NCBI RefSeq assembly: GCF_034497705.1
Contig: NZ_JAXRUV010000004.1
Location: 196,518-260,517, forward strand
Length of the DNA stretch: 64,000 nucleotides
Direction of reading: 5' to 3'
DNA from: Marinococcus luteus_A
Lineage (GTDB): Bacteria; Bacillota; Bacilli; Bacillales; Marinococcaceae
Shown in pieces: positions 1 through 8,139 of this stretch (its first letter is position 1; every line of letters begins with the position of its first letter). A program made the position numbers and the translations under genes. Under the pieces are notes generated by a model that saw only the letters and a list, made by a program, of their open reading frames with translations, was not told the DNA's origin and ran no database searches.

Positions 1-699
1 ATTTTTATGGTGGCGATCTGTTTTGCATTTCTGCCGGGCCTTTCTTATAACCTGTTGATCGTTTTTTCTTTTTTAGGCGCGGCGATCAGCATGGGGCTGA
101 TTTTTGGCATTGCTTCGCTTTCACGCATCGGCCTGACGCCTCTTCGCATGGTGCTTGCCGGGGCGGCGATTAACGCTCTGTTCACTGCGTTAAGTGAAGG
201 CATCGCCATTCACTTTGATCTCAGCCAGGATATTGCTTTCTGGTATGCCGGCGGATTGTCCGGCGTCCGGTGGGAACAGCTGCTGCCAGCACTCCCGTGG
301 ATGGGGGGAGCGCTTGTATTTGCAGTCGCCCTATCGAGGTCTGTCACTATTTTAAGCCTTGGGGATGATATCGCTTCGGGTCTTGGGCAGCGTGTCGGGC
401 TGATCAAATTACTCTGTACACTTGCCGTTTTGTTTCTCGCCGGCATTGCCGTGTCCATTGCTGGCCCTATCGGATTTGTCGGTCTCGTTATACCTCACGT
501 CGTCCGGTTTTTCGTAGGAGTCGACTACCGGGCTATCATTCCGTGCTCTATCTTGGTGGGCGGGATTTTTATGTCACTTGCTGATATCGGTGCCCGGATT
601 ATTAATCCGCCGTACGAAACCCCTCTCGGCTCTTTATTCGCGCTTATCGGTGTGCCGTTCTTTTTATATATAGCGCGCCGCGAGAGGAGGGAGCTTTAA
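1..699 (+). CDS. FecCD-family iron-siderophore ABC permease (5' end outside window)
   Basis: Only the last 232 codons are visible; the reading frame is open to base 1, so the start lies upstream. The protein is almost wholly hydrophobic, with several membrane helices. It carries FecCD-family signatures: a GLG...G loop for the ATPase, then 'AGPIGFVGLVIPHVVR' and a C-terminal 'GVPFFLYIARR'. Family members (FecC, FhuB, FeuB) form the membrane channel for ferric-siderophore or haem uptake with a second permease and a FecE-type ATPase, both of which follow directly. The stop codon touches the start codon of the next gene. The substrate cannot be told because the binding protein is not in the window. 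Confidence 0.93.
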   Translation: MFMVAICFAFLPGLSYNLLIVFSFLGAAISMGLIFGIASLSRIGLTPLRMVLAGAAINALFTALSEGIAIHFDLSQDIAFWYAGGLSGVRWEQLLPALPWMGGALVFAVALSRSVTILSLGDDIASGLGQRVGLIKLLCTLAVLFLAGIAVSIAGPIGFVGLVIPHVVRFFVGVDYRAIIPCSILVGGIFMSLADIGARIINPPYETPLGSLFALIGVPFFLYIARRERREL

Positions 700-1734
700 A
701 TGCATTCTATATTTTCCGGTGAATGGGAACGAAAGCGCCGCAGACGACGCATTTTCGTATTCAGCTCCCTTGCCGTTCTAATATTTATCGTGCTGCTGTT
801 CAGCATGAATTCCGGGGTTACCCCGCTGGGTCCGTTCGAGGTGTTAAAGACGCTCTTTGGGCTTGGAGACAGTAATCAGAATCTTGTCCTATTTCAGTTC
901 CGTCTGCCCCGGATCGTGCTCGCTCTTCTTGTCGGAGCGGCTCTTGCCGTTTCAGGATGCGTACTGCAGGGAATCTCCCGTAACAGCCTGGCCGATCCGG
1001 GGATTCTCGGTATTACTACTGGAGCCGGTTTGTTTGTAGTTTTATATATTTCGTTTTTCAGTTCGATTGATGCTGCTTCTCCGTATTTACTTCCGGTATT
1101 CGCGCTTTTTGGCGGCCTGCTCGCTGCAGCATTAATTTATATCCTGGCCTACGACCGGCAGCTCGGACTCGTGCCGATGAGAATGATACTGACCGGCATT
1201 GCAGTAGCTGCCGGGTTGAATGCACTGATGACCGTTCTTATGCTGCGTCTGCAGCCGGAGCAGTTTGACTTTGTCGCTATATGGCTGGCTGGAAGAATTT
1301 ACGGGTCCACCTGGCCTTATGTATATTCATTTCTTCCCTGGTTTATTATATTATCGATTTTCATTTATTACCGGTGGCGCGCTCTTGATACTCTTACGTT
1401 CGGCGAACAGATGGCAAAGGGGCTCGGCCTTCGGGTGGAAAAAGAACGCCTTATGCTCACCTTCGCTTCGGTAGCTCTTGCAGCATCGGCTGTTTCTGTC
1501 AGCGGCGGGATTGGCTTTGTCGGACTGATTGCTCCTCATATAGCACGGAGGCTGATCGGTCCCAATCATGCGCTTGCCCTCCCTGCCTCGGCGCTTCTCG
1601 GTGGACTTCTGCTTTTGTTTGCGGACACACTCGGCCGTACTATCATTCAACCGTCGGAAATTCATGCGGGAATTGTCGTTGCCGTTATTGGCGCTCCTTA
1701 TTTCCTATACCTGCTTGCCAGAAGCAATGTCTAA
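700..1734 (+). CDS. FecCD-family iron-siderophore ABC permease (FecD/FeuC-like)
   Basis: This is the second permease subunit of the importer, 344 residues, normal for the family. A basic N-terminus (KRRRRR near residue 12) precedes the first membrane helix, placing it inside by the positive-inside rule. Conserved FecCD features are 'FRLPRIVLALLVGAALAVSG' near residues 66-85, 'SRNSLADPGILGI', and the C-terminal 'GFVGLIAPHIAR' and 'GAPYFLYLLAR'. The ATG follows the previous stop without a gap and has a GAGGAGGGA ribosome site about 8 bases upstream, so the two permeases are translationally coupled. It should pair with the upstream permease as a heterodimer. Confidence 0.95.
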   Translation: MHSIFSGEWERKRRRRRIFVFSSLAVLIFIVLLFSMNSGVTPLGPFEVLKTLFGLGDSNQNLVLFQFRLPRIVLALLVGAALAVSGCVLQGISRNSLADPGILGITTGAGLFVVLYISFFSSIDAASPYLLPVFALFGGLLAAALIYILAYDRQLGLVPMRMILTGIAVAAGLNALMTVLMLRLQPEQFDFVAIWLAGRIYGSTWPYVYSFLPWFIILSIFIYYRWRALDTLTFGEQMAKGLGLRVEKERLMLTFASVALAASAVSVSGGIGFVGLIAPHIARRLIGPNHALALPASALLGGLLLLFADTLGRTIIQPSEIHAGIVVAVIGAPYFLYLLARSNV

Positions 1735-1763
1735 CTTTATCACCCTGAAAGGATGTTTATGCG

Positions 1764-2573
1764 ATGATCGAAACAGATCAACTCCATATTGGTTATGATC
1801 AGCAGACAATCGTAAACGATTTAAATATTGAGATTCCTTCTGGTAAAATTACCGCGCTCGTCGGCGCAAATGGTTCCGGAAAGTCTACCATTCTTAAGGC
1901 ACTGTCCAGGCTGATGAAGCCTTCGAAGGGCGTCGTTTACTTAAACGGCAGCTCCATTCACAGCCAAAAAACAAAAGAACTCGCCAAACAGATGGCCATT
2001 CTTCCTCAAAACCCTGAAGCGCCGCAGGGCTTAACGGTTACGGAGCTTGTAACGTACGGGCGGGCCCCCCATCAGCGCGGCTTTGGTTCCTTAAAAGCCC
2101 ATGATAAAGAAATGATCGGCTGGGCAATTGAAATCACCGGCATGCGTGAATTCGCCAACCGCCCAATTGATCATTTATCCGGCGGGCAGCGCCAGCGGGC
2201 ATGGATTGCCATGGCTCTGGCACAGGAAACCGAAACCCTGTTCCTGGATGAGCCTACCACCTTTCTTGATATGGCCCATCAGATGGAAGTGCTGAACATT
2301 CTTGAAAAACTAAATGTACAGGAGCACCGGACAATCGTAATGGTCGTGCATGATTTGAATCATGCCAGCCGCTACGCCCACCATATTGTCGCCATCAAAC
2401 ACGGCAATGTTGTAAAGACCGGCACGCCTCACGAAGTGATGGAAGCAGGAATTATCGAAAAAGTGTTTGGTATTAAAAGCGACATTATTAAAGATCCCCG
2501 TTCTGGAATGCCGCTCTGTCTTCCTTATAATTTATGCGAGGACCAGGCAGCTTCCCCAATATTTGGATCCTAA
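1764..2573 (+). CDS. Iron-siderophore ABC transporter ATP-binding protein (FecE/FhuC/YusV-like)
   Basis: This 269-residue cytoplasmic ATPase would energise the two permeases before it. All ABC motifs are present: Walker A GANGSGKST near residue 34, Q-loop 'LPQNPEAPQG', signature LSGGQRQR, Walker B 'TLFLDEPTTFLD', and H-loop 'VVHDLNHA'. The 'MALAQET' and 'DMAHQ' segments are typical of the FecE/FhuC subgroup. It follows the second permease by 29 bases with an AAAGGATG site and ends the operon just before a hairpin terminator. Iron (Fur) control is expected for the family, but the promoter lies outside the window. Confidence 0.95.
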   Translation: MIETDQLHIGYDQQTIVNDLNIEIPSGKITALVGANGSGKSTILKALSRLMKPSKGVVYLNGSSIHSQKTKELAKQMAILPQNPEAPQGLTVTELVTYGRAPHQRGFGSLKAHDKEMIGWAIEITGMREFANRPIDHLSGGQRQRAWIAMALAQETETLFLDEPTTFLDMAHQMEVLNILEKLNVQEHRTIVMVVHDLNHASRYAHHIVAIKHGNVVKTGTPHEVMEAGIIEKVFGIKSDIIKDPRSGMPLCLPYNLCEDQAASPIFGS

Positions 2574-2610
2574 AAAGAGAGCCGTGCATTATTATGCCGG
2601 CTCTCTTTTG
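2574..2610. terminator. Bidirectional terminator between convergent genes
   Basis: An AAAGAGAGCCG arm pairs with CGGCTCTCTTT, with T-rich tails on both strands. It lies exactly between the stop of the iron-uptake ATPase (plus) and the stop of the GNAT gene (minus). Confidence 0.85.
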
Positions 2611-3084
2611 CTACAACCATTTTCTTAAATGCCACTCATCCCGGATTGTTATTCCGTTTACACCAACAAGCGGAATGGAGGGCTTATCCTCCCGGGCTCT
2701 CCTCGCAGCATCAACATGTACACTCGCCAGCTGAAATCCCCGGCGCCGGTAAAAACGAAGTGCGTATTCATTCTCATTTGTAATAACGACCCGCAGGTCT
2801 TCCACTCCCGCCTTTTTTAAATACTCTTCTGTATGCATAAGCAGGTGGCTCGCATGTCCCTGTTTCTCAATTATGCTGTCTAGAGACACAATTAAACCGA
2901 TGCTGCCTTCGTATGTATAAGTAATCGCTGCGACAAGTACACCCTCCTCCTGGACACAGAATCCTTCAAGCTCCGGCAGTACATACGTTTGATTATTAAC
3001 ATGCATCTCATTTGTTTCCCAGCAGGTGGTAAAAAAATCCTTTTTCTTCTGCCAGTCAATTTCCTTCATTGGTTGAATGTTCAC
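2611..3084 (-). CDS. GNAT-family N-acetyltransferase
   Basis: About 157 residues of GNAT fold. The middle strand and acetyl-CoA loop region ('IGLIVSLDSIIEKQGHASHL') is followed by 'EDLRVVITNENEYALRFYRR' and 'RGFQL', the usual C-terminal part of the fold. The loop is a weak match to the Q/RxxGxG/A consensus. I place the start at a GTG preceded by an AAAGGGGG site; this GTG overlaps the TGA of the upstream kinase-like gene as GTGA, a translational-coupling overlap. The longer open frame upstream lies inside the kinase gene. Its acceptor is unknown; co-expression with an APH-type kinase may point to small-molecule or drug modification. Confidence 0.85.
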   Translation of the reverse strand: MNIQPMKEIDWQKKKDFFTTCWETNEMHVNNQTYVLPELEGFCVQEEGVLVAAITYTYEGSIGLIVSLDSIIEKQGHASHLLMHTEEYLKKAGVEDLRVVITNENEYALRFYRRRGFQLASVHVDAARRAREDKPSIPLVGVNGITIRDEWHLRKWL

Positions 3085-3929
3085 AGCGTTTCCCCCTTTT
3101 CCCAGTTGCTGGTCAATGTCCATTCCAGCCGTTTGATCCATCGGCGCTGAATAGCTTCCGGAGAACGTTTTACCCGGCCAAGCGCCCGGTAAATCACAGC
3201 AAGACTGTAGGCTTTAATATTGTCTTCTGTAATATTCATTGTACGAATACTTACGTACGTCTCTAAAAATGCACGCCGGAGTTCGCTGTATCTTTCAGGG
3301 GCATGGAATGCTGCGTTCCATAATGCCCAGCTGATGTCTATCATCGGATCGTTCCATCCGGCCCACTCCCAATCGATCAGGACTGCTCTATGGTTTTCGT
3401 TCAGAATCATATTATGCGGCCCCGCATCTCCGTGAACAAACGTAATTTCCCCAGGTGTCCGTGCCTCCCAGGCTTCTACAGCCCGCTGATGCATGCTCCG
3501 TGGAGGGAGCGTATCTATACCCAGCTGCAAGGGCTCTGCATTCCGGTCATACTCCCGGACCTTCCCAGAACGGCTGTGCACCTCAGAAGCAAGCACGGCA
3601 GCAAGCTTTTTATAGGCCTCAAGCCAGAAGGAAGAGTGAGGCGGAAGTTTAGAGACATTTTCCCCGCGGTGATAGCTTTGCATAAATGAAAAATAGCCCT
3701 CTGATTCCAGACAGCCCGCTGGAGCCGGGAGAAAGGATCCGCCCCGCAGCTGTTCGAGCACTTCATACTCCCTGCGCAGATAGCCGCCGCGTCCTTTCTC
3801 AATTTTCAATACAAGCTGTCCCGACGTCTGGGTAACCAAAAAGGTGTGGTGGCTGAACCCTCCCGTCAGACGCTCGCTCGCGAACGGGCCAATGATTTTT
3901 TCCCATTCCTTTTTTACATCTATCAGCAT
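3081..3929 (-). CDS. APH/choline kinase-family phosphotransferase
   Basis: A 282-residue protein-kinase-like fold of the aminoglycoside phosphotransferase/choline kinase family. The N-lobe has 'QLVLKIEKG' with the ATP-binding lysine. The catalytic loop is 'FVHGDAGPHNMIL' (HGDxxxxN) and the metal-binding segment is 'VLIDWEWAGWNDPMIDISW'. These motifs are intact, so it should transfer phosphate from ATP to a small hydroxylated substrate. The family covers drug resistance, choline and sugar kinases, and the substrate cannot be assigned here. It is the first gene of a two-gene operon with the GNAT protein. Confidence 0.88.
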   Translation of the reverse strand: MLIDVKKEWEKIIGPFASERLTGGFSHHTFLVTQTSGQLVLKIEKGRGGYLRREYEVLEQLRGGSFLPAPAGCLESEGYFSFMQSYHRGENVSKLPPHSSFWLEAYKKLAAVLASEVHSRSGKVREYDRNAEPLQLGIDTLPPRSMHQRAVEAWEARTPGEITFVHGDAGPHNMILNENHRAVLIDWEWAGWNDPMIDISWALWNAAFHAPERYSELRRAFLETYVSIRTMNITEDNIKAYSLAVIYRALGRVKRSPEAIQRRWIKRLEWTLTSNWEKGETL

Positions 3930-4010
3930 GTGTCATCTTCCATTCTGTGTGTTCTGCTTTTTTCTTTCCCGTTCAGCCCTTTCCGGAACCTGTTTTTTTG
4001 CCCGCAGGGC

Positions 4011-4038
4011 AAAAAAAGACCCGGGACACTTCCCGGGT
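4011..4038 (-). terminator. Terminator downstream of the 102-residue paralogue
   Basis: On the minus strand an ACCCGGG/CCCGGGT stem is followed by seven T, just after the stop at 4048. A second short hairpin (GCCC-GCA-GGGC flanked by A and T runs, 3993-4017) adjoins it. Confidence 0.8.
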
Positions 4039-4047
4039 ACCGGTTGT

Positions 4048-4356
4048 TTAACTTCCTACAAGCTTTAATGCTTCTTCGCCCTTAATACTGACGCTTACTT
4101 TCCCGTCACTTTTTAATACCCTGGTAATGTTTGCTTTGCCAATCCGTGCGCTGTTTCGCTCCGTATAAAAAATCATGCTGCGTACATCACAGTTCTCATA
4201 CATTTCTTCAAACAGCTCGATATGATGAGGGTTTTCCAGCTCTACATACCACACTTCTGCCGGCTCGTAATCATATACAGTTAAAAGTCCTTTATCGAAC
4301 GTCAATGGTGTTTGTGCGTGTTCAAACTTTAGCCTCGTTAAGCGATACTCTTTCAT
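4048..4356 (-). CDS. Small protein of unknown function, paralogue A
   Basis: I do not recognise the family. The protein has 102 residues and is soluble, mixed alpha/beta, without signal peptide or membrane helix. It begins 'MKEYRLTRLKFEH' and contains 'LLTVYD', 'EVWYVELENP', 'FYTERNSARIGKANITRV' and a C-terminal 'KVSVSIKGEEALKLV'. The next gene upstream encodes a same-length paralogue aligning from end to end without large gaps. I chose the ATG at 4356 because a GGGGGG ribosome site precedes it; the longer open frame has no such site. A role in surface or stress physiology cannot be inferred. Confidence 0.75.
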   Translation of the reverse strand: MKEYRLTRLKFEHAQTPLTFDKGLLTVYDYEPAEVWYVELENPHHIELFEEMYENCDVRSMIFYTERNSARIGKANITRVLKSDGKVSVSIKGEEALKLVGS

Positions 4357-4544
4357 CGGTAACGCCCCCCTTAATGAGTTCCAAAGACTTCCATTCCGGG
4401 CTCTGTGTTTTATTGTTTTTATACTTTTCCCTATTTTCACACATTTTAAAAGTAATTTAAAGCGCTTACATGTTTTTCAGCTCTTTAGTGTGCGCAGAGT
4501 AACTCTTACAGGCGTTCGTTCAGCCCACACCGGTATTATTGCTA

Positions 4545-4853
4545 TTATTTGCTTTCCACTAGCTGCAGTTCTCCATTTCCTTTAAAGCTCACACTCACTC
4601 CCGAGCTGCTTTCTGTTACCCTTGTTACTTTAGCGAAGCCGATTCTTGCGCTGTGGCCCTCAGTAAAAAACATCACTTCTTCTTCTGTGTCTTTTTTCTT
4701 CCATTCATGTAATAATTCCACCTCTGAAGGCTGTTCAATTTCGGCATACCATATACTGGCTTTGTCGTCATAAATGGTCAGCGACCCCCGTGAAATATTG
4801 ATCGTTTCAGCTGAATGTTCGAGCTTTATTTTTGTGAGACGGAATTCCTGCAT
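4545..4853 (-). CDS. Small protein of unknown function, paralogue B
   Basis: 102 residues, the tandem paralogue of the gene 190 bases downstream. Shared landmarks are 'RLTKIKLEH', 'GSLTIYDD', 'IWYAEIEQP', 'MFFTEGHSARIGFAKVTRV' and 'GVSVSFKGNGELQLV'. The most conserved stretch, (F/Y)(Y/F)TE-x2-SARIG-A-ITRV, is probably the functional core. No catalytic motif is evident. The start is well marked by an AAAGGGG-type site (rc of 4861-4867). The two genes have a spacer of about 190 bases, so they may be transcribed separately. Confidence 0.75.
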   Translation of the reverse strand: MQEFRLTKIKLEHSAETINISRGSLTIYDDKASIWYAEIEQPSEVELLHEWKKKDTEEEVMFFTEGHSARIGFAKVTRVTESSSGVSVSFKGNGELQLVESK

Positions 4854-5072
4854 GAGGATAGACCCCTTTCTGCGGTTATTTGCAACATTGTTTCATTTCG
4901 TCGTATACAATGACGGTATACAGGGTATGTGACATTAGTCTGTTTATTTTTTGAAAGCAGCTTATTTTACTTTTTTACATAGGCTTGCGATAGTTTTCGC
5001 TTTTTCTCCATGATATGCTGTATCTTTCAGCATTTCCGACACTAAAATTAACAGTTGACGCAGGTGATAATG

Positions 5073-6074
5073 ATGAATCAGCACTTTGAATGGGTGAATA
5101 TTGCCAAAGGACTAGGCATTATTCTCGTTGTCCTCGGCCACGCTCCCATTGACGATATTTTACGCCAGTATATTTTTGCTTTCCACATGCCTTTGTTCTT
5201 TCTTTTATCCGGGGTTACATTTAAAGGTGGCTATACTGATCTCCGCCCGGTCGATTTCGCCAGAAAAAAAGGCCGTTCACTGCTTATCCCTTATTTTACC
5301 TTCTCCATCATTACATATACATTCTGGGTTTTTCTCGAGCGTCCCTTTCTAGGGAAAGACGATGTTGATGCTGTTATTCCCGCTCTCGGCATTTTTTACT
5401 CTGCCGGTGACAACTATCTGCTAGCCTACAACCCAGCTATATGGTTTTTAACCTGTCTGTTTTTAGTTGAAGTCGGCTTTTATCTGCTGCTCAAATATGT
5501 GCCATTGGACAGTGTCCGCATTGCCAGTATTGTTGCTGTCGCAACAGCGGGTTACTTCTCGACCCGCTGGTTTGACTCTATGCTTCCGTGGAGTATCCAG
5601 GTAGCTACCGTTGCCATACTGTTTTTCGGGCTTGGTTATTTGTTAAAGGCCCGGACAAAAATATTTGAATACTCCTTCGGCTGGGTGGCAGCGGCCGCAG
5701 CACTCAGCTTGATTTATCCGTTCATTCAATTTATCAATCGTATTGACATGCGTTCCGGGGAATATGAATCTATCCCTATCTTTATCTCTACTTCTCTTCT
5801 CGGCACTGCAGGTATTTTGTTTTTAAGCTTTCGCCTGGCAGGAACAAGTCGCATTCTCAGTTACTTGGGACAGAACTCACTGATTATTTTCGCTTTACAT
5901 TTTATGATTTTTGCCATCATCCGTATAACGCTTCAATACGGCTTCGGTATTGAAGGCAACCCAATGCCTATTACTTCTTTGTGGGGGATTATGTTTACTG
6001 TAGTTACGCTTATCATCAGCGTACCGTTCGTATATTTAATCAAAAATAAAGCTCCGTTTCTTATAGGTAAATAA
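5073..6074 (+). CDS. Acyltransferase 3-family membrane protein (OafA/fucose 4-O-acetylase-like)
   Basis: A 333-residue integral membrane protein with about ten helices. It opens with the family hallmark 'WVNIAKGLGIILVVLGH', whose terminal His is the proposed catalytic residue, and then 'YIFAFHMPLFFLLSG'. Members transfer acetyl or other acyl groups to extracellular sugars or glycolipids. The ATG at 5073 suits the AGGTGA ribosome site at 5062-5067; an adjoining ATG at 5070 and a TTG at 5055 are alternatives. It stands alone on the plus strand, and no partner glycosyltransferase is nearby, so the acceptor is unknown. Confidence 0.88.
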   Translation: MNQHFEWVNIAKGLGIILVVLGHAPIDDILRQYIFAFHMPLFFLLSGVTFKGGYTDLRPVDFARKKGRSLLIPYFTFSIITYTFWVFLERPFLGKDDVDAVIPALGIFYSAGDNYLLAYNPAIWFLTCLFLVEVGFYLLLKYVPLDSVRIASIVAVATAGYFSTRWFDSMLPWSIQVATVAILFFGLGYLLKARTKIFEYSFGWVAAAAALSLIYPFIQFINRIDMRSGEYESIPIFISTSLLGTAGILFLSFRLAGTSRILSYLGQNSLIIFALHFMIFAIIRITLQYGFGIEGNPMPITSLWGIMFTVVTLIISVPFVYLIKNKAPFLIGK

Positions 6075-6176
6075 CCTCCCGGCCTCCTTCTGGACCGAAA
6101 GCTGTCAACAACCAACTACCTGTGTTAAGATAATACGTATTGATTCTCACGGAGCAACTTTAAGGAAGGTCGGTGC

Positions 6177-7163
6177 ATGAAAAGACAAACACCAAAGAGA
6201 AAATTACAATACTGGATTTTGAGCCTTTTGGGTCTTTTCGCTGCAGGATTTTCTGCGTTTATTCTTTACACAAGCTGGCACGAGGACCGCTCGGTAATGT
6301 CCGTAGTGACAAACCTTGCTGACAGCTCAAATGGCAAAGACGGCTCTTACCCGGACAGGCCGGAGTACCAGCTTCCTGAAGAAACTGAGGCCCGTTATGA
6401 TTACGAGAAAATGACATTAAACGGCATGGACAATTATGTACTCGAAAACGAACAGACCGCAGAAAAGAAAATCATTTATCTGCATGGCGGCGGCTACGTC
6501 AGTCAGCCAAACCCCCGCCATTTTCAGTGGCTGGCGGGAGTGCAGGATCAGACTGACAGCACGGTAATGCTCCCTGTTTATCCGAAAGCCCCGCAGCATA
6601 AATATGAAGAGAACTTCGAAAAACTGGTGCCTCTCTATATGCAGACACTTGAGAACACAGAAGCTGAAAATATTGTCATCATGGGGGACTCTGCCGGAGG
6701 CGGACTGGCTCTCGCACTTTCCCAGGAGCTAAACCGTCAGGGCATCGAACAGCCGGGAGATATTATCATGCTTTCTCCGTGGCTTGACGTCAGCATGACA
6801 AACCCCGGTATCCAGGATTTAACTTCGGTAGATCCTTTTCTTGATCTGGAATGGCTGCTGAATGCCGGAGCCTCCTATGCCGGAGATGCTGATTTGAAAA
6901 ATCCAATGGTTAGTCCGATTTATGGAGAGATGACCGGCCTTGGAGATATGACTTTAATTGTTGGCACCCATGAATTGTTTCTTGCGGATGCCCGGAAGTT
7001 TTCTGAGATTACCGACGAGAAAAATATTCCCATCAACTACTATGAGTATCCGGAAATGCCTCATGTGTTTCAGCTCCAGGACACCGAGGAAGGCCGCCGG
7101 GCCACACAGCAGATAGTTAACATCATTAACGACGATGCAGATGATACCTCCACCACAGATTAA
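6177..7163 (+). CDS. Membrane-anchored alpha/beta hydrolase (HSL-type lipase/esterase)
   Basis: 328 residues. A single N-terminal membrane segment (about residues 12-32, 'YWILSLLGLFAAGFSAFILY') follows basic residues, suggesting an anchored extracytoplasmic enzyme. The hydrolase domain shows the oxyanion HGGG at 103-106 and the nucleophile elbow GDSAGG with Ser172. A late acidic residue ('GTHELFLADA' region) and 'MPHVF' supply the rest of a triad. These are signs of the hormone-sensitive-lipase group (Abhydrolase_3), which cleave carboxyl esters. The end of the gene overlaps the first arm of its terminator. Confidence 0.88.
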   Translation: MKRQTPKRKLQYWILSLLGLFAAGFSAFILYTSWHEDRSVMSVVTNLADSSNGKDGSYPDRPEYQLPEETEARYDYEKMTLNGMDNYVLENEQTAEKKIIYLHGGGYVSQPNPRHFQWLAGVQDQTDSTVMLPVYPKAPQHKYEENFEKLVPLYMQTLENTEAENIVIMGDSAGGGLALALSQELNRQGIEQPGDIIMLSPWLDVSMTNPGIQDLTSVDPFLDLEWLLNAGASYAGDADLKNPMVSPIYGEMTGLGDMTLIVGTHELFLADARKFSEITDEKNIPINYYEYPEMPHVFQLQDTEEGRRATQQIVNIINDDADDTSTTD

Positions 7164-7179
7164 GGTGGAGGTATTTTTG
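7144..7179 (+). terminator. Terminator of the esterase gene
   Basis: ATACCTCCACC (7144-7154) pairs with GGTGGAGGTAT (7164-7174), followed by a T run. The stop codon sits in the loop. Confidence 0.88.
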
Positions 7180-7202
7180 CGATTAATGAGGAATTTCTTC
7201 AA

Positions 7203-7229
7203 TAAAAAAACGCACTCCGGGAGGTGCGT
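7203..7229 (-). terminator. Terminator of the short-chain dehydrogenase gene
   Basis: On the minus strand ACGCACCTCC/GGAGTGCGT folds into a hairpin followed by a run of seven T, immediately after the stop at 7235. Confidence 0.85.
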
Positions 7230-7234
7230 CTGCT

Positions 7235-7936
7235 TTAAAAATCTAGTTCTTCCTTATCACGGAAAAACTTTCCGTTCGGACCGTCTTCTTCAAGCTGGGC
7301 AAGCCACAAAATACCTTCCATTGCTTCAGCCGGCTTTCGCTTAGCTTTTTCTCCGCCCAAATCAGTTTGTACCCATCCCGGGCTGACCGAATTCACTTTT
7401 ACATCTTTTTTCCGCACCGCTCCGGCGAACAACCGTGTCAGAGCATTTAATCCATATTTAGAGGATTTATACGCGCCACCCATCGGGGCATCCATAGTGC
7501 CGGAAACTCCGATTTCAGCAGCTATATTTACGATACGTCCATAGCCTGCTTCGAGCATGGAGGGCATAAAGCTCCTCATCGTAAAAAACGGTCCGAAATA
7601 ATTTGTTAATTGAATGTCTTCGAACGTCTCTGGTTCAATATCAACGATAGACTGCTTTTGATCCGGAAAAATTCCGGCGTTATTTACAAGCACATCGAGT
7701 TTTCCGTCTTCGTCCAGAATGTGTTTTTTCACTGCCTCCACCATATCGGGGCGACCGACATCGAGTGCAATAAACTGCACGTCGAGTTCTTCGTCCTGTA
7801 ATGCTTTTGCTGCTTCCCTGCCCGCATTCCCATCTCTTGCTCCAAGCCATACTTTGAAGCCGCTTTGAGCTAACTGCCGGCAGGCTTCCAGTCCAATACC
7901 GCGATTCCCGCCAGTCACCAAGGCGTTCTTTTTCAT
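7235..7936 (-). CDS. Short-chain dehydrogenase/reductase (carbonyl reductase-like)
   Basis: 233 residues of classical SDR. The NADP-binding motif TGGNRGIG is near residue 8, 'NNAGIF' near 87, then the serine region and the catalytic YKSSK (Tyr/Lys), and 'SPGWVQTDLGG'. The arginine in TGGNRGIG and 'GARD' favour NADPH. The layout with 'PMGGAYKSSKYGLNALTR' resembles plant and bacterial carbonyl reductases that reduce small aldehydes or ketones. The start is supported by a GAGGAGGAG site seven bases upstream. It is monocistronic, and its substrate is unknown. Confidence 0.9.
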   Translation of the reverse strand: MKKNALVTGGNRGIGLEACRQLAQSGFKVWLGARDGNAGREAAKALQDEELDVQFIALDVGRPDMVEAVKKHILDEDGKLDVLVNNAGIFPDQKQSIVDIEPETFEDIQLTNYFGPFFTMRSFMPSMLEAGYGRIVNIAAEIGVSGTMDAPMGGAYKSSKYGLNALTRLFAGAVRKKDVKVNSVSPGWVQTDLGGEKAKRKPAEAMEGILWLAQLEEDGPNGKFFRDKEELDF

Positions 7937-8044
7937 TATATACTCCTCCTCCCAGTCTACATGATCCCCTATACCCGAAGGAAGAGCAGCCTAGTCCGGG
8001 AAGCAGGGTAATAAAATAGATATATTCCATGTACGTTAAATCTG

Positions 8045-8117
8045 AAAAAAGCAAGCTGTTTTACATACTTCCCAGTCCGTGGGCCGCCCAGGCGAAAAAG
8101 CCATTTAAAACAGCCTG
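8045..8117 (-). terminator. Possible long-loop terminator after the PLD-helicase gene
   Basis: On the minus strand CAGGCTGTTTTA pairs with TAAAACAGCTTG across about 42 bases, and is followed by CTTTTTT. The large loop makes this less certain than the other terminators. Confidence 0.4.
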
Positions 8118-8139
8118 AAAAATTTTATCTTCTAATCAC

